DNA of 64,000 nucleotides, from assembly GCF_025685415.1 (NCBI RefSeq), contig NZ_JAGSYB010000001.1, forward strand, positions 62,001 to 126,000, given 5' to 3'. Source of the stretch: Terriglobus aquaticus (GTDB lineage Bacteria; Acidobacteriota; Terriglobia; Terriglobales; Acidobacteriaceae). The first letter of the stretch is position 1; every line of letters begins with the position of its first letter. Under the pieces are notes generated by a model. The model ran no database searches and was not told the DNA's origin. It saw nothing but the letters and a program-made list of their open reading frames with translations. Position numbers and translations under genes: made by a program. This document shows, in pieces, positions 26,396 through 35,550 of the stretch.

Positions 26396-27945
26396 AGAAG
26401 CCAGCAGACATGAAGCAGTACCCCATGGAGCAAGCGGTGGATGCCGTGATCATCGGCACGGGTGCTGGTGGGTCGCCGTTGCTCTGGAAGCTGGCGACTG
26501 CGGGCCGCAGCGTGGTGGCGTTGGAAGCAGGGCAGTGGTTCGAAGATCCGGTGTCGGACTTCCCAACGGATGAACTGGAGTCGCCGATTTATTGGAAGGA
26601 TGAACGGATCAGCGGCGGTGCTGACCCCACAAGCTTCGGTGCGAACAACAGCGGCAAAGGCGTGGGTGGCAGCATGATCCACTGGGGTGCGTATGCCCCG
26701 CGGCCGAGTGCGGAGAACCTGAAGCTGCAGTCGACCGATGGCGTGGCGGTGGACTGGCCGATGTCGCTGGAGGACTTGAAGCCGACCTACGAATGGCTCG
26801 AGTCGTTCCTGGGTGTGTCGGGTCCGGCGCAGTATCCATGGGATGCAGAGCGGAAGTATCCGCTGCCACCGCTGCCGTTGAACAGCTCGGCGATCTACAT
26901 GAGCGTAGGCTGCGAGGCGTTAGGGATACGCGTGGCGCATGCGCCGATCGCGGCTGTGTCGCAGGCATATACACGGCCGGAATACGGCACGCGCAACGGA
27001 TGCGTGAACCGCGGGTACTGCCACCAGGGCTGCCGCAATGGTGCCAAGGCGACGATGGATGTGACCTTCCTGCCAGCGGCGTTGAAGGCGGGTGCCGAGA
27101 TCCGTTCCGACAGCTATGTGCACGGCGTGGAGCGCGACAGTAGCGGCGCGATCACGGCGGTGGTGTACACCGACGCCAACGGGCGCGAGCAGCGGCAGCG
27201 GTGCCGTGCGGTGTTTCTGTGCGCGGGTGGTGTGGAATCGCCCCGACAGTTGCTGCACTGGGGCATCGGCAACTCTTCGGACCAGGTTGGGCGCAACTTC
27301 ATGGCGCACATTTCGACGCAGGTGTGGGCGACGATGAAATCGGAGACGCGGCCGTACAAAGGCTTTCCGGCGTCGCTGATCACCGAGGATTTTCTACGTG
27401 CCAAGGACCGGCCGTATGCGGGAGGATACCTGCTGCAGAGCTACGGCATTCTGCCGGTTGCGTGGGCAGAGCAGGTTGCAGCGGGCCGCAACCTGGTGGG
27501 GCAGGCGCTGACCGATTACCTGATGCAATACAACAACGTGGCCGGCATCGGCATGCACGGAGACACGCTGCCGAATCCGGAGAACCGAGTTACGCTGAGC
27601 GACGAGAAGGACCAGCATGGGCTGGCTAAGCCGCTCGTCACGTTCTCGCTGGGCAAGAACGAGAACACGATGAGCGATCATGCCGAAGACAGGATGCGCC
27701 GCATCCTGATGGCCGCAGGCGGTACGGACCTGTGGTCATCGAAGCGCACGGCGCACACAGCCGGAACGTGCCGCATGGGCACCTCGGCAGCGGATTCGGT
27801 GGTCGACCCGTATGGCAGGAGCTGGGACGTGCCGAATCTGTGGATTGCTGACAACTCGGTCTTCCCCACGTCTCTGGCGGTGAACCCGGCGCTGACGATC
27901 ATGGCGCTGTCGCTGCGCACGGCAGACAAGTATTTAGCGAACTAG
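26392..27945 (+). CDS. GMC-family FAD oxidoreductase (gluconate/sugar dehydrogenase large-subunit type)
   Basis: 517 residues. The FAD Rossmann motif is at residues 15-46 (VIIGTGAGGSPLLWKLATAG, then LEAGQWF). GKGVGGSMIHWGAYAPR follows, then GCVNRGYCHQGCRNGAKATM (a Cys-rich loop typical of the gluconate-dehydrogenase branch), and FLCAGGVESPRQLLHWG. The C-terminal substrate and active-site region includes HTAGTCRMGT, LWIADNSVFPTSLAVNPALT. Expected role: oxidation of a sugar or sugar acid, with electrons passed on. It is translated coupled to the subunit-3 gene. The substrate is not determined by the sequence. Confidence 0.88.
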   Translation: MKKPADMKQYPMEQAVDAVIIGTGAGGSPLLWKLATAGRSVVALEAGQWFEDPVSDFPTDELESPIYWKDERISGGADPTSFGANNSGKGVGGSMIHWGAYAPRPSAENLKLQSTDGVAVDWPMSLEDLKPTYEWLESFLGVSGPAQYPWDAERKYPLPPLPLNSSAIYMSVGCEALGIRVAHAPIAAVSQAYTRPEYGTRNGCVNRGYCHQGCRNGAKATMDVTFLPAALKAGAEIRSDSYVHGVERDSSGAITAVVYTDANGREQRQRCRAVFLCAGGVESPRQLLHWGIGNSSDQVGRNFMAHISTQVWATMKSETRPYKGFPASLITEDFLRAKDRPYAGGYLLQSYGILPVAWAEQVAAGRNLVGQALTDYLMQYNNVAGIGMHGDTLPNPENRVTLSDEKDQHGLAKPLVTFSLGKNENTMSDHAEDRMRRILMAAGGTDLWSSKRTAHTAGTCRMGTSAADSVVDPYGRSWDVPNLWIADNSVFPTSLAVNPALTIMALSLRTADKYLAN

Positions 27946-28394
27946 CCGTGGCACGGTGAGCGAAATGCCGAATGGCTACGTTGAGCCGTTGTGCACTTCG
28001 CTCAGTGTCCGGCCGAAGCCGACCAGGGCTTGACACACCTGTTATGATTTCAACAGTGGACTGAGTGCCACTCTGCGTTGCCGGGAACCTCCCTCGAGTG
28101 GATTGGGGTTGGCCAGAGACCGCGACGCACGTACTCCATCGCTGCATGCCATCCTCGGTGGGAATGAGGAAGCGTTGGTTGCTCTGGCTTGACCGGTCTC
28201 GATCGAACGAGACCTCGCCGTGCAGCAGCCCATCCCGCACCAAGCAAACGCGGGCAAGCTGAAACCAAGATTGGTAAATCCATGGAGCCCAAGCCCCGGC
28301 CATAGGGGCCCACCGGCACCGCTGCATTCCTGTACCGATTGGCTGTGAGCGCCGCACTGAGCCGGCGCTCCGCATACCGAATAGAAAGCGATTC
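27946..28394 (+). promoter_or_regulatory. Structured 449-bp gap and putative long leader of the DEAD-box helicase
   Basis: No gene is apparent in this gap. An extended -10 box (TGT plus TATGAT, 28040-28048) suggests transcription from about 28055, giving a leader of about 340 nt. Perfect hairpins lie inside: GGTCTCG/CGAGACC (28195-28201 with 28208-28214) and GAGCGCCG/CGGCGCTC (28347-28354 with 28363-28370), plus a longer-range CCACTC/GAGTGG. Long leaders control cold-shock helicase genes elsewhere. That role here is inference. Confidence 0.4.
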
Positions 28395-29858
28395 TTGACC
28401 TCTACATTTGCTGCAACACTGGATAACACCCTCGACACCACCTTTGAAGACCAGATCGAAACCGTCGCGCTGCCCAAGCCGGCGAACACCATCCCCGATG
28501 GCCTGACGTTCGACTCCTTCGACATCTCAGACAAATTGAAGGCTCGCCTGAAGCAGGCTGGCTTTGTGACGCCGACGCCCGTGCAGGCGAAGGCAATTCA
28601 GCCCGCGCTGGAAGGCTATGACGTGCTAGCCACGGCTGCGACGGGTACCGGTAAAACGCTCAGCTTCCTCGTTCCCATGATCGACATCATGGATTCCACG
28701 CCGATGGTTGCTGCGCCGACGCAGAACCAGAAGGGCAAACGCCGCTCTGGATCGCCTGTGCGTGCGCTGATCCTGCTGCCCACGCGCGAACTGGCGATGC
28801 AGGTACTCGATCAATACAGCAAGATCGTCTCCAGCGCTAAGAGTGACTCGGTGCTGGTGTGCGGCGGCCTTTCGGAGCACTCGCAGTTGGAGCAGCTTCG
28901 CCGCGGACCGCGCCTGGTCGTCGCCACACCCGGACGCCTTGAGGATTACCTGAAGCGCGGCGAGATTGACCTGCGCGACGTGGAGATGCTGGTGCTGGAC
29001 GAAGTGGACCGCATGCTCGACATGGGCTTCCTGCCGTCCATCCGCCGCATCGTGGCCGCACTGCCGCGTGACCGCCAGACCATGTGCTACTCCGCTACGC
29101 TCGACGCGAACATCGCCGAGGTGGTGCGCGAGTACGTGTACAAGCCGGTGCGCGTGGAGATTGGCACGACCAGCAAGCCGAATGAGCGCGTAGAGCTGCG
29201 TGCGTACGTCGTCATGCAGGATCAGAAGCTGGCGCTGCTGGACAAGATGCTGGGCGAGGATGAGGGCACGTACCTGGTCTTCAGCCGCACCAAGCATGGC
29301 GCGGACCGCATTAGCCGCAAGTTGGAGAAGCTGGGCCACCAGGTCTCCACCATTCACGGCGACCGTTCGCAGTCGCAGCGTACGGCAGCGTTGAAGGCGT
29401 TTGCCACGGGCAAGAGCCGCATCCTGGTCGCAACGGACGTGGCCGCGCGCGGCATCGATATCTCGCACATTGCGCACGTGGTGAACTACGACCTGCCGGG
29501 ACAGAGCGAAGACTTCGTCCACCGCATCGGCCGCACCGGCCGCGCGGAAAAGACTGGCATCTCGACGACCTTTGTCATGCCGCAGGAGAAGGCCGACGCT
29601 CGCAAGATGGAGCGCGACCTGAAGATGACCTTCGACTGGCGCGTGGTAGAAGGCGAACTGCAGAAGGAGGAGCGCAACGCTCCTGTCGACCTGACCAAGG
29701 TGGACAACCTGATGCAGCTGGAGTCGCGTTCCTGGAAGGGCGGACAGGAAGGTGCGTCGCAAGAGTCTGCACCTTCGCACCACCGTCGCCGTAGCAGCAG
29801 CGGCAGTGGTGGCTCGCGCAGCGGTCGCAGTGGGCGCGGACGCCGCCGCTCGGCTTAG
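28395..29858 (+). CDS. DEAD-box family ATP-dependent RNA helicase (DEVD variant)
   Basis: 487 residues from a TTG at 28395. The start is moderately certain: an N-terminal tail of about 35 residues precedes the Q-motif region. Helicase motifs run in order: ATAATGTGKT (I), PTRELAMQ (Ia), TPGRL (Ib), LDEVDRMLDMGF (II, DEVD instead of DEAD), YSATLD (III), STIHGDRSQSQR, ATDVAARGIDI (V) and HRIGRTGRA (VI). The C-terminal tail is Ser/Gly/Arg-rich (HHRRRSSSGSGG...), as in RhlE-type RNA remodelers. Likely roles are mRNA turnover or ribosome assembly. It is monocistronic with a perfect terminator. Confidence 0.92.
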   Translation: MTSTFAATLDNTLDTTFEDQIETVALPKPANTIPDGLTFDSFDISDKLKARLKQAGFVTPTPVQAKAIQPALEGYDVLATAATGTGKTLSFLVPMIDIMDSTPMVAAPTQNQKGKRRSGSPVRALILLPTRELAMQVLDQYSKIVSSAKSDSVLVCGGLSEHSQLEQLRRGPRLVVATPGRLEDYLKRGEIDLRDVEMLVLDEVDRMLDMGFLPSIRRIVAALPRDRQTMCYSATLDANIAEVVREYVYKPVRVEIGTTSKPNERVELRAYVVMQDQKLALLDKMLGEDEGTYLVFSRTKHGADRISRKLEKLGHQVSTIHGDRSQSQRTAALKAFATGKSRILVATDVAARGIDISHIAHVVNYDLPGQSEDFVHRIGRTGRAEKTGISTTFVMPQEKADARKMERDLKMTFDWRVVEGELQKEERNAPVDLTKVDNLMQLESRSWKGGQEGASQESAPSHHRRRSSSGSGGSRSGRSGRGRRRSA

Positions 29859-29880
29859 ACCTGGTACCTCGCTGAATCGG

Positions 29881-29913
29881 AATGGCACGGCTTTGGCCGT
29901 GCCATTCGCTTTT
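29881..29913. terminator. Terminator between the helicase and amidohydrolase genes
   Basis: A perfect 11-bp stem, AATGGCACGGC (29881-29891) with GCCGTGCCATT (29896-29906), has a TTTG loop and is followed by CGCTTTT. It lies between convergent genes. Confidence 0.85.
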
Positions 29914-29924
29914 GCGTGTCGATC

Positions 29925-31277
29925 TCAACGTGGCTCGAACGAGGTGACCGGACCGCTAACCTGCTTGCCGTTGTGCCACACGGCGCGGATGGTTTGTGTG
30001 TTGTCAATGTCCTGGCTCGGGTCCGCGTCGAGCACCAGCAGGTCGGCTCGCTTGCCGGGTGCGATGATGCCACGGTCGGTCAGCTTCATCTCTGCCGCGG
30101 CGTTCTTGGTCGCCAGTGTGATTGCCTGCATGGGCGAGAGGCCGGCTTCCACGCTCAGGTGCAATTCGCGATGCTCGGCGAAGCCGGGAATGCGTTCGGT
30201 GTTTGCGCCGGAGTCGGTGCCGAAGCCGACGTTCACACCCGCGTCCACGAGCCGTTTCAGGTTGGCCTTGTTCTGCGCGAGGGCGGCTTTGGATTGCTCG
30301 ACGGTTTGAGTGTTGCCGTTGACCTTGTCCCTCCACGCCGGGTCAGTGAAGTGAGCGGCCAGACCGGGTGAGACCGCGTGCTGGAAGAAGGGCGTGTCCA
30401 TGATGGCCGGGTGCTGCGCCCACAAATAGGTGGCCTCATCCAGGTCAAGCGTGGCGATGTACCAAGTGCCGTGCTGCTTCAGCAGCGCGATGAACTCGTC
30501 GTCGACAGGGGTGTCGCGAACGCCATGGGCGAGGATGTCGATGCCGTCACGAACGAGCTGCTTCGCGTCGGCTTGGTAGAAGACGTGCGCCGCCACACGC
30601 ACGTTGTACCTGTGCGCTTCGTCGATCACCGCTCCGTAGATGGCGGGGCTCATCTTGGTGGGCATGGTGCCGTGAAAATCATCGACCCAGACCTTGATCA
30701 GGTCAGTATGGCGCGCGACCATCTCGCGGACAGCAGCGCGTGCCTCCTCAGGCGTAGCCGGTCGATAGGGTCCGGGCTGCGCAGGCGTGGGCGGAGCTCC
30801 GTTCGGCACGCCGATGCCACGATCGGCACCGAAGAAATCGGCGCCGGGCAGGGTGCCTGTGTGGGCTTCGGCTCGCATGGGGTAAAAGACAGTCGGGTCG
30901 TTCAGGCCAAGCGAGACAATCGTGTCAACGCCATACGCTTGCCATTGCGCAAGCTGGTTCAGCAGGTTTTCGCGCGTGTAAAGGCCGGCTCCGCCCTTGC
31001 CGTCCTGGATCTGACCCAGGTGCGAGTGGTCGCTGATGATGGAGGGCATCACCGTCTTGCCGGAGAGGTCGACGATCGTTGCCCCGGCAGGCAGCTTCGC
31101 CGGGTTGATGGCGGCGATGTTGCGGCCGCGCAAGACGAGGGTGGCGTCAGCCATAGGCGTGCCGCCGTTGCCGTCGATGAGGCGCGCGTGCTGCAACACA
31201 GTCGTGGTCGCCTCAGGCATTTGTGCGCAGGCGAACGACGCGGCGAGTGCAAGCGGAAGCAGGGAAGCGAGTCGCAT
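29925..31277 (-). CDS. Exported amidohydrolase-family metal hydrolase
   Basis: 450 residues from the ATG at 31277, giving a signal peptide (ending ASFACAQ). The frame is open further upstream but overlaps the neighbouring gene. Amidohydrolase features are VDLSGKTVMPSIISDHSHLG (first His pair), LIKVWVDD with the probable carboxylated Lys, VRVAAHVF, ILAHGVRD and the catalytic Asp in GFGTDSGAN, then GKRADLLVLDADPSQDI. This fits the periplasmic imidazolonepropionase/prolidase-like branch, acting on amide or peptide bonds. It may be co-transcribed with the upstream membrane gene (35-bp gap). Confidence 0.85.
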   Translation of the reverse strand: MRLASLLPLALAASFACAQMPEATTTVLQHARLIDGNGGTPMADATLVLRGRNIAAINPAKLPAGATIVDLSGKTVMPSIISDHSHLGQIQDGKGGAGLYTRENLLNQLAQWQAYGVDTIVSLGLNDPTVFYPMRAEAHTGTLPGADFFGADRGIGVPNGAPPTPAQPGPYRPATPEEARAAVREMVARHTDLIKVWVDDFHGTMPTKMSPAIYGAVIDEAHRYNVRVAAHVFYQADAKQLVRDGIDILAHGVRDTPVDDEFIALLKQHGTWYIATLDLDEATYLWAQHPAIMDTPFFQHAVSPGLAAHFTDPAWRDKVNGNTQTVEQSKAALAQNKANLKRLVDAGVNVGFGTDSGANTERIPGFAEHRELHLSVEAGLSPMQAITLATKNAAAEMKLTDRGIIAPGKRADLLVLDADPSQDIDNTQTIRAVWHNGKQVSGPVTSFEPR

Positions 31278-31312
31278 GCGTGGTTGGATGCGCGCTGCCT
31301 CAGCCTCGCAAA

Positions 31313-31828
31313 TCAGTGTCGCAGCAAGGGTTTGATTCGCAGGCGCAGGTATTGCTGAAGCCAGATCGGGTAGATGTTGTAGACCAAGTTTGCCGCGGTC
31401 AGGACGACGGCCCACGCGACCAGCATATGCAAGAGCGCAACCGCGGAACACAGGGCGTAGAAGACGCCGAGCCCAAGGTGAAAGCGTTCTCTCATCCACG
31501 AATCGCGCATGAGCCCTTGGAGCGTGGCGCGAGTGTGCCGCGGGTTTGCGGCCGCGCCGCTGGAGAGACGCTTGAGCCACGGCGCGTCCTGGGTGAAGCG
31601 GACCAGCAGAGGAACGCGTAGGCGGCGATACAGCAGAGGATTCGCGCTGAGTTGAAGACGCCTCAGTATCGCGCGCGGAACGATGGAGGCCAGGATGCCC
31701 GCGATCAGGAAGAGGACGAGCTGGGCCGCTCCTGTGTGCTTGGCGCAAAAGGTATAAACGGGCAGGACAAAGAGCGCTGTCCACACAGCGCTGACAAGTA
31801 GGTTCAGGCTCTGCCGTCGTCCACTCAT
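31313..31828 (-). CDS. Integral membrane protein, possibly CrtO-like acyltransferase family
   Basis: 171 residues with four hydrophobic segments (about 8-27, 33-50, 116-133 and 135-152). The end LVYNIYPIWLQQYLRLRIKPLL resembles the NxYPIxLQRYxRxR motif of glycosyl-4,4'-diaponeurosporenoate acyltransferases (CrtO), and the middle has RDSWMRERFH. The similarity is by eye and weak, and no carotenoid gene is nearby. Treat it as a membrane protein of unknown function, perhaps an acyltransferase. Confidence 0.45.
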   Translation of the reverse strand: MSGRRQSLNLLVSAVWTALFVLPVYTFCAKHTGAAQLVLFLIAGILASIVPRAILRRLQLSANPLLYRRLRVPLLVRFTQDAPWLKRLSSGAAANPRHTRATLQGLMRDSWMRERFHLGLGVFYALCSAVALLHMLVAWAVVLTAANLVYNIYPIWLQQYLRLRIKPLLRH

Positions 31829-31885
31829 TGCGGGTTAGGGCCAGAGTAGATGGTGGAGCGGTGCGCCGGCTACGTGCTCGTGACT

Positions 31886-32995
31886 TCAGGCGAAGAGGGC
31901 CGTCTGCGAACTTTCAGTCACCTGCAACTCCGGGCCGAAGCCCAGCATTGCGACGAAGGGGTTCCAGAGGGCAACCGGCAGCGCGCCTCCGCTGGCCTGA
32001 TCGTGCCCGCCCCCGAAGGTGCCGTCAGCGCCCTCTGGCGTGTGGTTGCGCAGGAACTGCACCAGGTTGACGCCCTTAGGCGCGCGGCCGGCAAAGTGGA
32101 CGAAGCCGGGGCGGAAGCCAACGTTCACGCCAAAGATGACCGCTTTCGGAAACCGAGGCCGCCAGATTTGCGCAACCAGCGGATGCACTTGGCAAGGTGT
32201 GTCGATGCGCACCATGATGATGTCGGCGCCGAGTTCTTCGGTCCACTTGGTGGAGAACCTTGGCGGAGCTTTGCGGGCAACTGCGAGCGCCTCGCTCACC
32301 TCCGCCTTTGCGGTCTTCAGAGCGTCCAGAGCGGGGTCGTTGCTCTTCAAGATCTGCTTGGGCGAGGCGCCTCGCAGCAGCAGTTCCAGAGCTTCGGTGG
32401 CATCGCCTTCTGCAGTACGACGCGGAGCGTTGAGCAGCGCCGTCAGGTCTTTCAGAGCGGTAGCCCCAAAGCGCGCTTTGCTCTCCGCAAGATCGTCGAA
32501 CGGCGCTTTGTCGCCGAGGTCGGAAAGCAGCGAGATGCCGGCCAGCCACTGCAGTTCGTTCGCCAGGTCGGGTGCAATGGCCTGGGCGCACCATAGTGCC
32601 AGCAGGCCGCTGGTAGCCGTGGGCTCGGTGCCGTAACTGGTCAGCAGCGTCGCTCCCGGAGGTGTGCCGAACGGCGCATGGTGGTCGATGAGCAGCGTTG
32701 GGATGCCCGGCAGCAACTCGTCGGGCCGCGCGCCCAGGTCGACCAGCAGCAGTGCCTGCGGATTGCGTTGCTTGAGACGGGCGTGCACTTCGGGCATCCA
32801 GGCGTTTTCAAATTTCTTCCGCGTCTCCGCGGTCACGCGCGTGTAGCCATCCGCATGCAGGGAACGCACCAGAAGCGCTGCGGCGGGCAGGCCGTCGGCG
32901 TCGGCGTCAGTCAGGATGTGGATGTCGGTGCTCTTGCCGTTCGGCAGATCATCTAAGAACTGGGTAAAGATGCTGCCGGCTTCGTTGCGGTCCAT
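31886..32995 (-). CDS. DHH-superfamily phosphoesterase
   Basis: 369 residues. The DHH domain has ILTDADADGLPAAALLVRSL (first metal motif), LLLVDLGARPDEL, and the name-giving DHH in LLIDHHAPFG. The C-terminal DHHA1-like domain ends with GGGHDQASGGAL, matching the GGGH substrate-binding motif. This places it with RecJ-like and nanoRNase or cyclic-dinucleotide phosphodiesterases. The first motif is DADADG rather than DxDxxDG. Likely it hydrolyses short nucleic acids or nucleotides in the cytoplasm. It is divergent from pgi with 97 bp between. Confidence 0.78.
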   Translation of the reverse strand: MDRNEAGSIFTQFLDDLPNGKSTDIHILTDADADGLPAAALLVRSLHADGYTRVTAETRKKFENAWMPEVHARLKQRNPQALLLVDLGARPDELLPGIPTLLIDHHAPFGTPPGATLLTSYGTEPTATSGLLALWCAQAIAPDLANELQWLAGISLLSDLGDKAPFDDLAESKARFGATALKDLTALLNAPRRTAEGDATEALELLLRGASPKQILKSNDPALDALKTAKAEVSEALAVARKAPPRFSTKWTEELGADIIMVRIDTPCQVHPLVAQIWRPRFPKAVIFGVNVGFRPGFVHFAGRAPKGVNLVQFLRNHTPEGADGTFGGGHDQASGGALPVALWNPFVAMLGFGPELQVTESSQTALFA

Positions 32996-33092
32996 GGTTC
33001 ATCGGATGCAGCGAGGCGCGGGCGTATCGTAGACGTGATCACCAGACTTTTCAGCGGCAGAACAAATTCGCACGGCAAGAGGGAGTAGGACG

Positions 33093-34724
33093 ATGGCAGC
33101 ACCGGGTACGGCACCGCAGCGGCACGAGGCATGGATTGCGCTGGAGAAGCATCACGCAGAGATCGGCAAGCAGGAATTGAAGCAGATGTTTGCTGAGGAC
33201 CCGAGCCGCGGCACGCGCTACACGGCCGAGGCGGAAGGCATTCTGCTGGACTACTCCAAGAACCGCATCAACGACGAAACGCTGAAGCTGCTCTTCGCCC
33301 TGGCTGAGTCTGCGGGCCTGAAGCAGGCAACGGAAGCGATGTTCACCGGGCAGAAGATCAACACGACCGAGAACCGCGCCGTGCTGCACGTGGCCCTGCG
33401 CGCGCCCAAGGAGGAGAAGATCCTGGTCGACGGCGAAGACGTGGTGCCCGGCGTGCACAAGGTGCTCGACAAAATGAGCGCCTTCAGTGACAAGGTGCGC
33501 AGCGGCGAGTGGAAGGGCCTGACCGGCAAGCGCATTAAGAACGTGATCAACATCGGTATTGGTGGTTCTGACCTGGGTCCGGTGATGGCGTACGAGGCGC
33601 TGAAGCACTACTCGCAGCGCGACCTGGAGTTCCGCTTTGTCTCGAACGTGGATGGCACAGATCTTGTCGAGGCGGTACACGGCCTGAACGCCGACGAGAC
33701 GCTGTTTCTGGTTGCGTCGAAGACCTTCACCACGCTGGAGACCATGACGAATGCGCACTCCGCGCGCGACTGGTTCTTGGCGAACGGCGGCACAGAAGAT
33801 GGCATCGCCAAGCACTTCGTCGCGATGAGCACGAACGCGAAGGAAGTGGCGAAGTTCGGCATCGATACCGAGAACATGTTCGAGTTTTCGGACTGGGTCG
33901 GCGGCCGCTACTCCATGGACTCGGCGATCGGCCTGTCGACGATGATCGCGATCGGGCCGCAGAACTTCCGCGACATGCTCGCCGGCTTCCACGCCATGGA
34001 CGTGCACTTCCGCACGGCTCCGCTGGAGAAGAACCTGCCGGTGCTGTTGGCTCTGCTGACGGTCTGGTACACCGATCATTTCGACGCGCAGACGATCGCG
34101 ATTCTGCCGTATGAGCAATACCTGAAGCGCTTCCCGGCGTACCTGCAGCAGTTGACCATGGAGTCCAACGGCAAGCACGTGACGCTGGAAGGCAAGCACG
34201 TGCACACGCAGACCGGCCCGATCTACTGGGGCGAGCCAGGTACCAACGGCCAGCACTCGTTCTACCAATTGATCCACCAGGGAACGCGCCTGATCCCGTG
34301 CGACTTCATCGGCTTCTACAAGTCGCTAAACCCACTTGGCCGTCACCATGACATGCTGATCGCCAACGTATTTGCGCAGGCGGAGGCGCTCGCTTTCGGC
34401 AAGACGGCCGACGAAGTCCGCGCGGAAGGTACGAAGGAAGATCTCGTGCCGCATCGCGTGTTCGAGGGCAATCGTCCGTCGAACACGATCCTTGCCGACG
34501 AACTAACGCCTGCCATGCTGGGCAAGCTGGTCGCGCTGTATGAGCACAACGTGTTCACTCAGGGTGTGATCTGGAACATCAACAGCTTTGACCAGTGGGG
34601 TGTGGAACTGGGCAAGGTGCTGGCGACCAGGATCCTGGGCGAGCTGGAGAACAGCGGTACACCCGACCTGAAACACGACAGCTCGACCAATCACCTGATC
34701 GAGCTGTATCGCCAGAAAAAGTAA
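33093..34724 (+). CDS. pgi: Glucose-6-phosphate isomerase
   Basis: 543 residues, the normal bacterial size. It interconverts glucose-6-phosphate and fructose-6-phosphate. Clear signatures are [74 protein letters not shown], and [16 protein letters not shown] with the catalytic region near the C terminus. GGGAG precedes the ATG. The following gene begins 18 bp after its stop, suggesting a short operon. Confidence 0.97.
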   Translation: MAAPGTAPQRHEAWIALEKHHAEIGKQELKQMFAEDPSRGTRYTAEAEGILLDYSKNRINDETLKLLFALAESAGLKQATEAMFTGQKINTTENRAVLHVALRAPKEEKILVDGEDVVPGVHKVLDKMSAFSDKVRSGEWKGLTGKRIKNVINIGIGGSDLGPVMAYEALKHYSQRDLEFRFVSNVDGTDLVEAVHGLNADETLFLVASKTFTTLETMTNAHSARDWFLANGGTEDGIAKHFVAMSTNAKEVAKFGIDTENMFEFSDWVGGRYSMDSAIGLSTMIAIGPQNFRDMLAGFHAMDVHFRTAPLEKNLPVLLALLTVWYTDHFDAQTIAILPYEQYLKRFPAYLQQLTMESNGKHVTLEGKHVHTQTGPIYWGEPGTNGQHSFYQLIHQGTRLIPCDFIGFYKSLNPLGRHHDMLIANVFAQAEALAFGKTADEVRAEGTKEDLVPHRVFEGNRPSNTILADELTPAMLGKLVALYEHNVFTQGVIWNINSFDQWGVELGKVLATRILGELENSGTPDLKHDSSTNHLIELYRQKK

Positions 34725-34741
34725 GCCGAACAGGAGAGAAC

Positions 34742-35077
34742 ATGCCGGTGAATCCTGCACTGGTGACCACAGCACTTGAACTGCCCGGGTTCCGCATCGT
34801 GCGGAGCCTGGGCGTCGTGCGCGGCATCGTGGTGCGCTCACGCTCGGTCTTCGGGAGCATCGGTGCCAGCTTTCAGACGCTGGTCGGTGGCGACATCACC
34901 ATCTACACCGAGCTCTGTGAGAAGACGCGGGCCGATGCGTTCGCTCGCATGAGCGAGCACGCCGCGCAGATCGGCGCCAATGCCGTGATCAGCTTCCGCT
35001 ATGACGCGAACGAGATCATGCAGGGCGTCACGGAAGTTCTGGCGTACGGAACCGCAGTCGTAGTAGAAAGTCTGTAA
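34742..35077 (+). CDS. UPF0145 (YbjQ) family protein
   Basis: 111 residues from the ATG at 34742 (AGGAGAG 5-10 nt upstream). Typical YbjQ sequence: VTTALELPGFRIVRSLGVVRGIVVRS, LVGGDITIYTELCEKTRADAF and QIGANAVISFRYDANE. The family forms small homo-oligomers, annotated as possible heavy-metal binding, and has no proven biochemical role. It lies in a row with pgi, a VOC protein and tdk. Confidence 0.88.
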   Translation: MPVNPALVTTALELPGFRIVRSLGVVRGIVVRSRSVFGSIGASFQTLVGGDITIYTELCEKTRADAFARMSEHAAQIGANAVISFRYDANEIMQGVTEVLAYGTAVVVESL

Positions 35078-35094
35078 TCCACAGAGGTGCAGCA

Positions 35095-35478
35095 ATGGCG
35101 CGTGTTACAGGCATTGGCGGTGTGTTCCTGCGTGCAAAGGATCCGAAGTCGCTTCGGCAGTGGTATGCCGATCATCTCGGCATCCACTTAGAGTCATACG
35201 GCGGTGCCAAGCTGAAGTGGTCCGATGAAGTTCCCGCTGGCACTGGCGCGACGGCATGGTCGACGTTCCCGGAGAACACGGACTACTTCGGCGAGCACAC
35301 GCAGCAGGTGATGATCAACTATCGCGTCGACGACATCGAGGGCATTCTGTTCAACCTGAAAACCGCGGGCGCAACGATCGATCCGAAGCGCATGGACGAG
35401 GGTTTCGGAAAGTTTGCATGGGCGACCGACCCTGAGGGGAATCGGTTTGAACTGTGGCAGCCGGTAGCTAAGGGTTAG
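35095..35478 (+). CDS. VOC-family (glyoxalase/bleomycin-resistance fold) protein
   Basis: 127 residues, a single two-module VOC domain: TGIGGVFLRAKDPKSLRQWYADHLG, VMINYRVDDIEGILFNLKTAGA, and FGKFAWATDPEGNRFELWQP. The Glu in the last motif is the usual metal ligand. Such single-domain proteins dimerise to build the active site. The substrate is unknown and may be a lactoylglutathione-like compound, a catechol or an antibiotic. It starts 17 bp after the UPF0145 gene. Confidence 0.85.
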   Translation: MARVTGIGGVFLRAKDPKSLRQWYADHLGIHLESYGGAKLKWSDEVPAGTGATAWSTFPENTDYFGEHTQQVMINYRVDDIEGILFNLKTAGATIDPKRMDEGFGKFAWATDPEGNRFELWQPVAKG

Positions 35479-35550
35479 CTAGGCGACCCAAGGCGAGTGC
35501 GCCTGCCCGACCTACGCGTGTTCCACACCGCTCGCGGGTACGATACATCC

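Noticed and set aside
27946-28394. RNase P RNA, tmRNA or 6S RNA in the long gap before the helicase
   Set aside because: None of the conserved blocks (such as GAGGAAAGTCC for RNase P or the tmRNA ends) is present.
28626-29888. A 420-codon open frame antisense to the DEAD-box helicase
   Set aside because: Same type of shadow: the plus strand carries all helicase motifs, while this frame has none and crosses the terminator.
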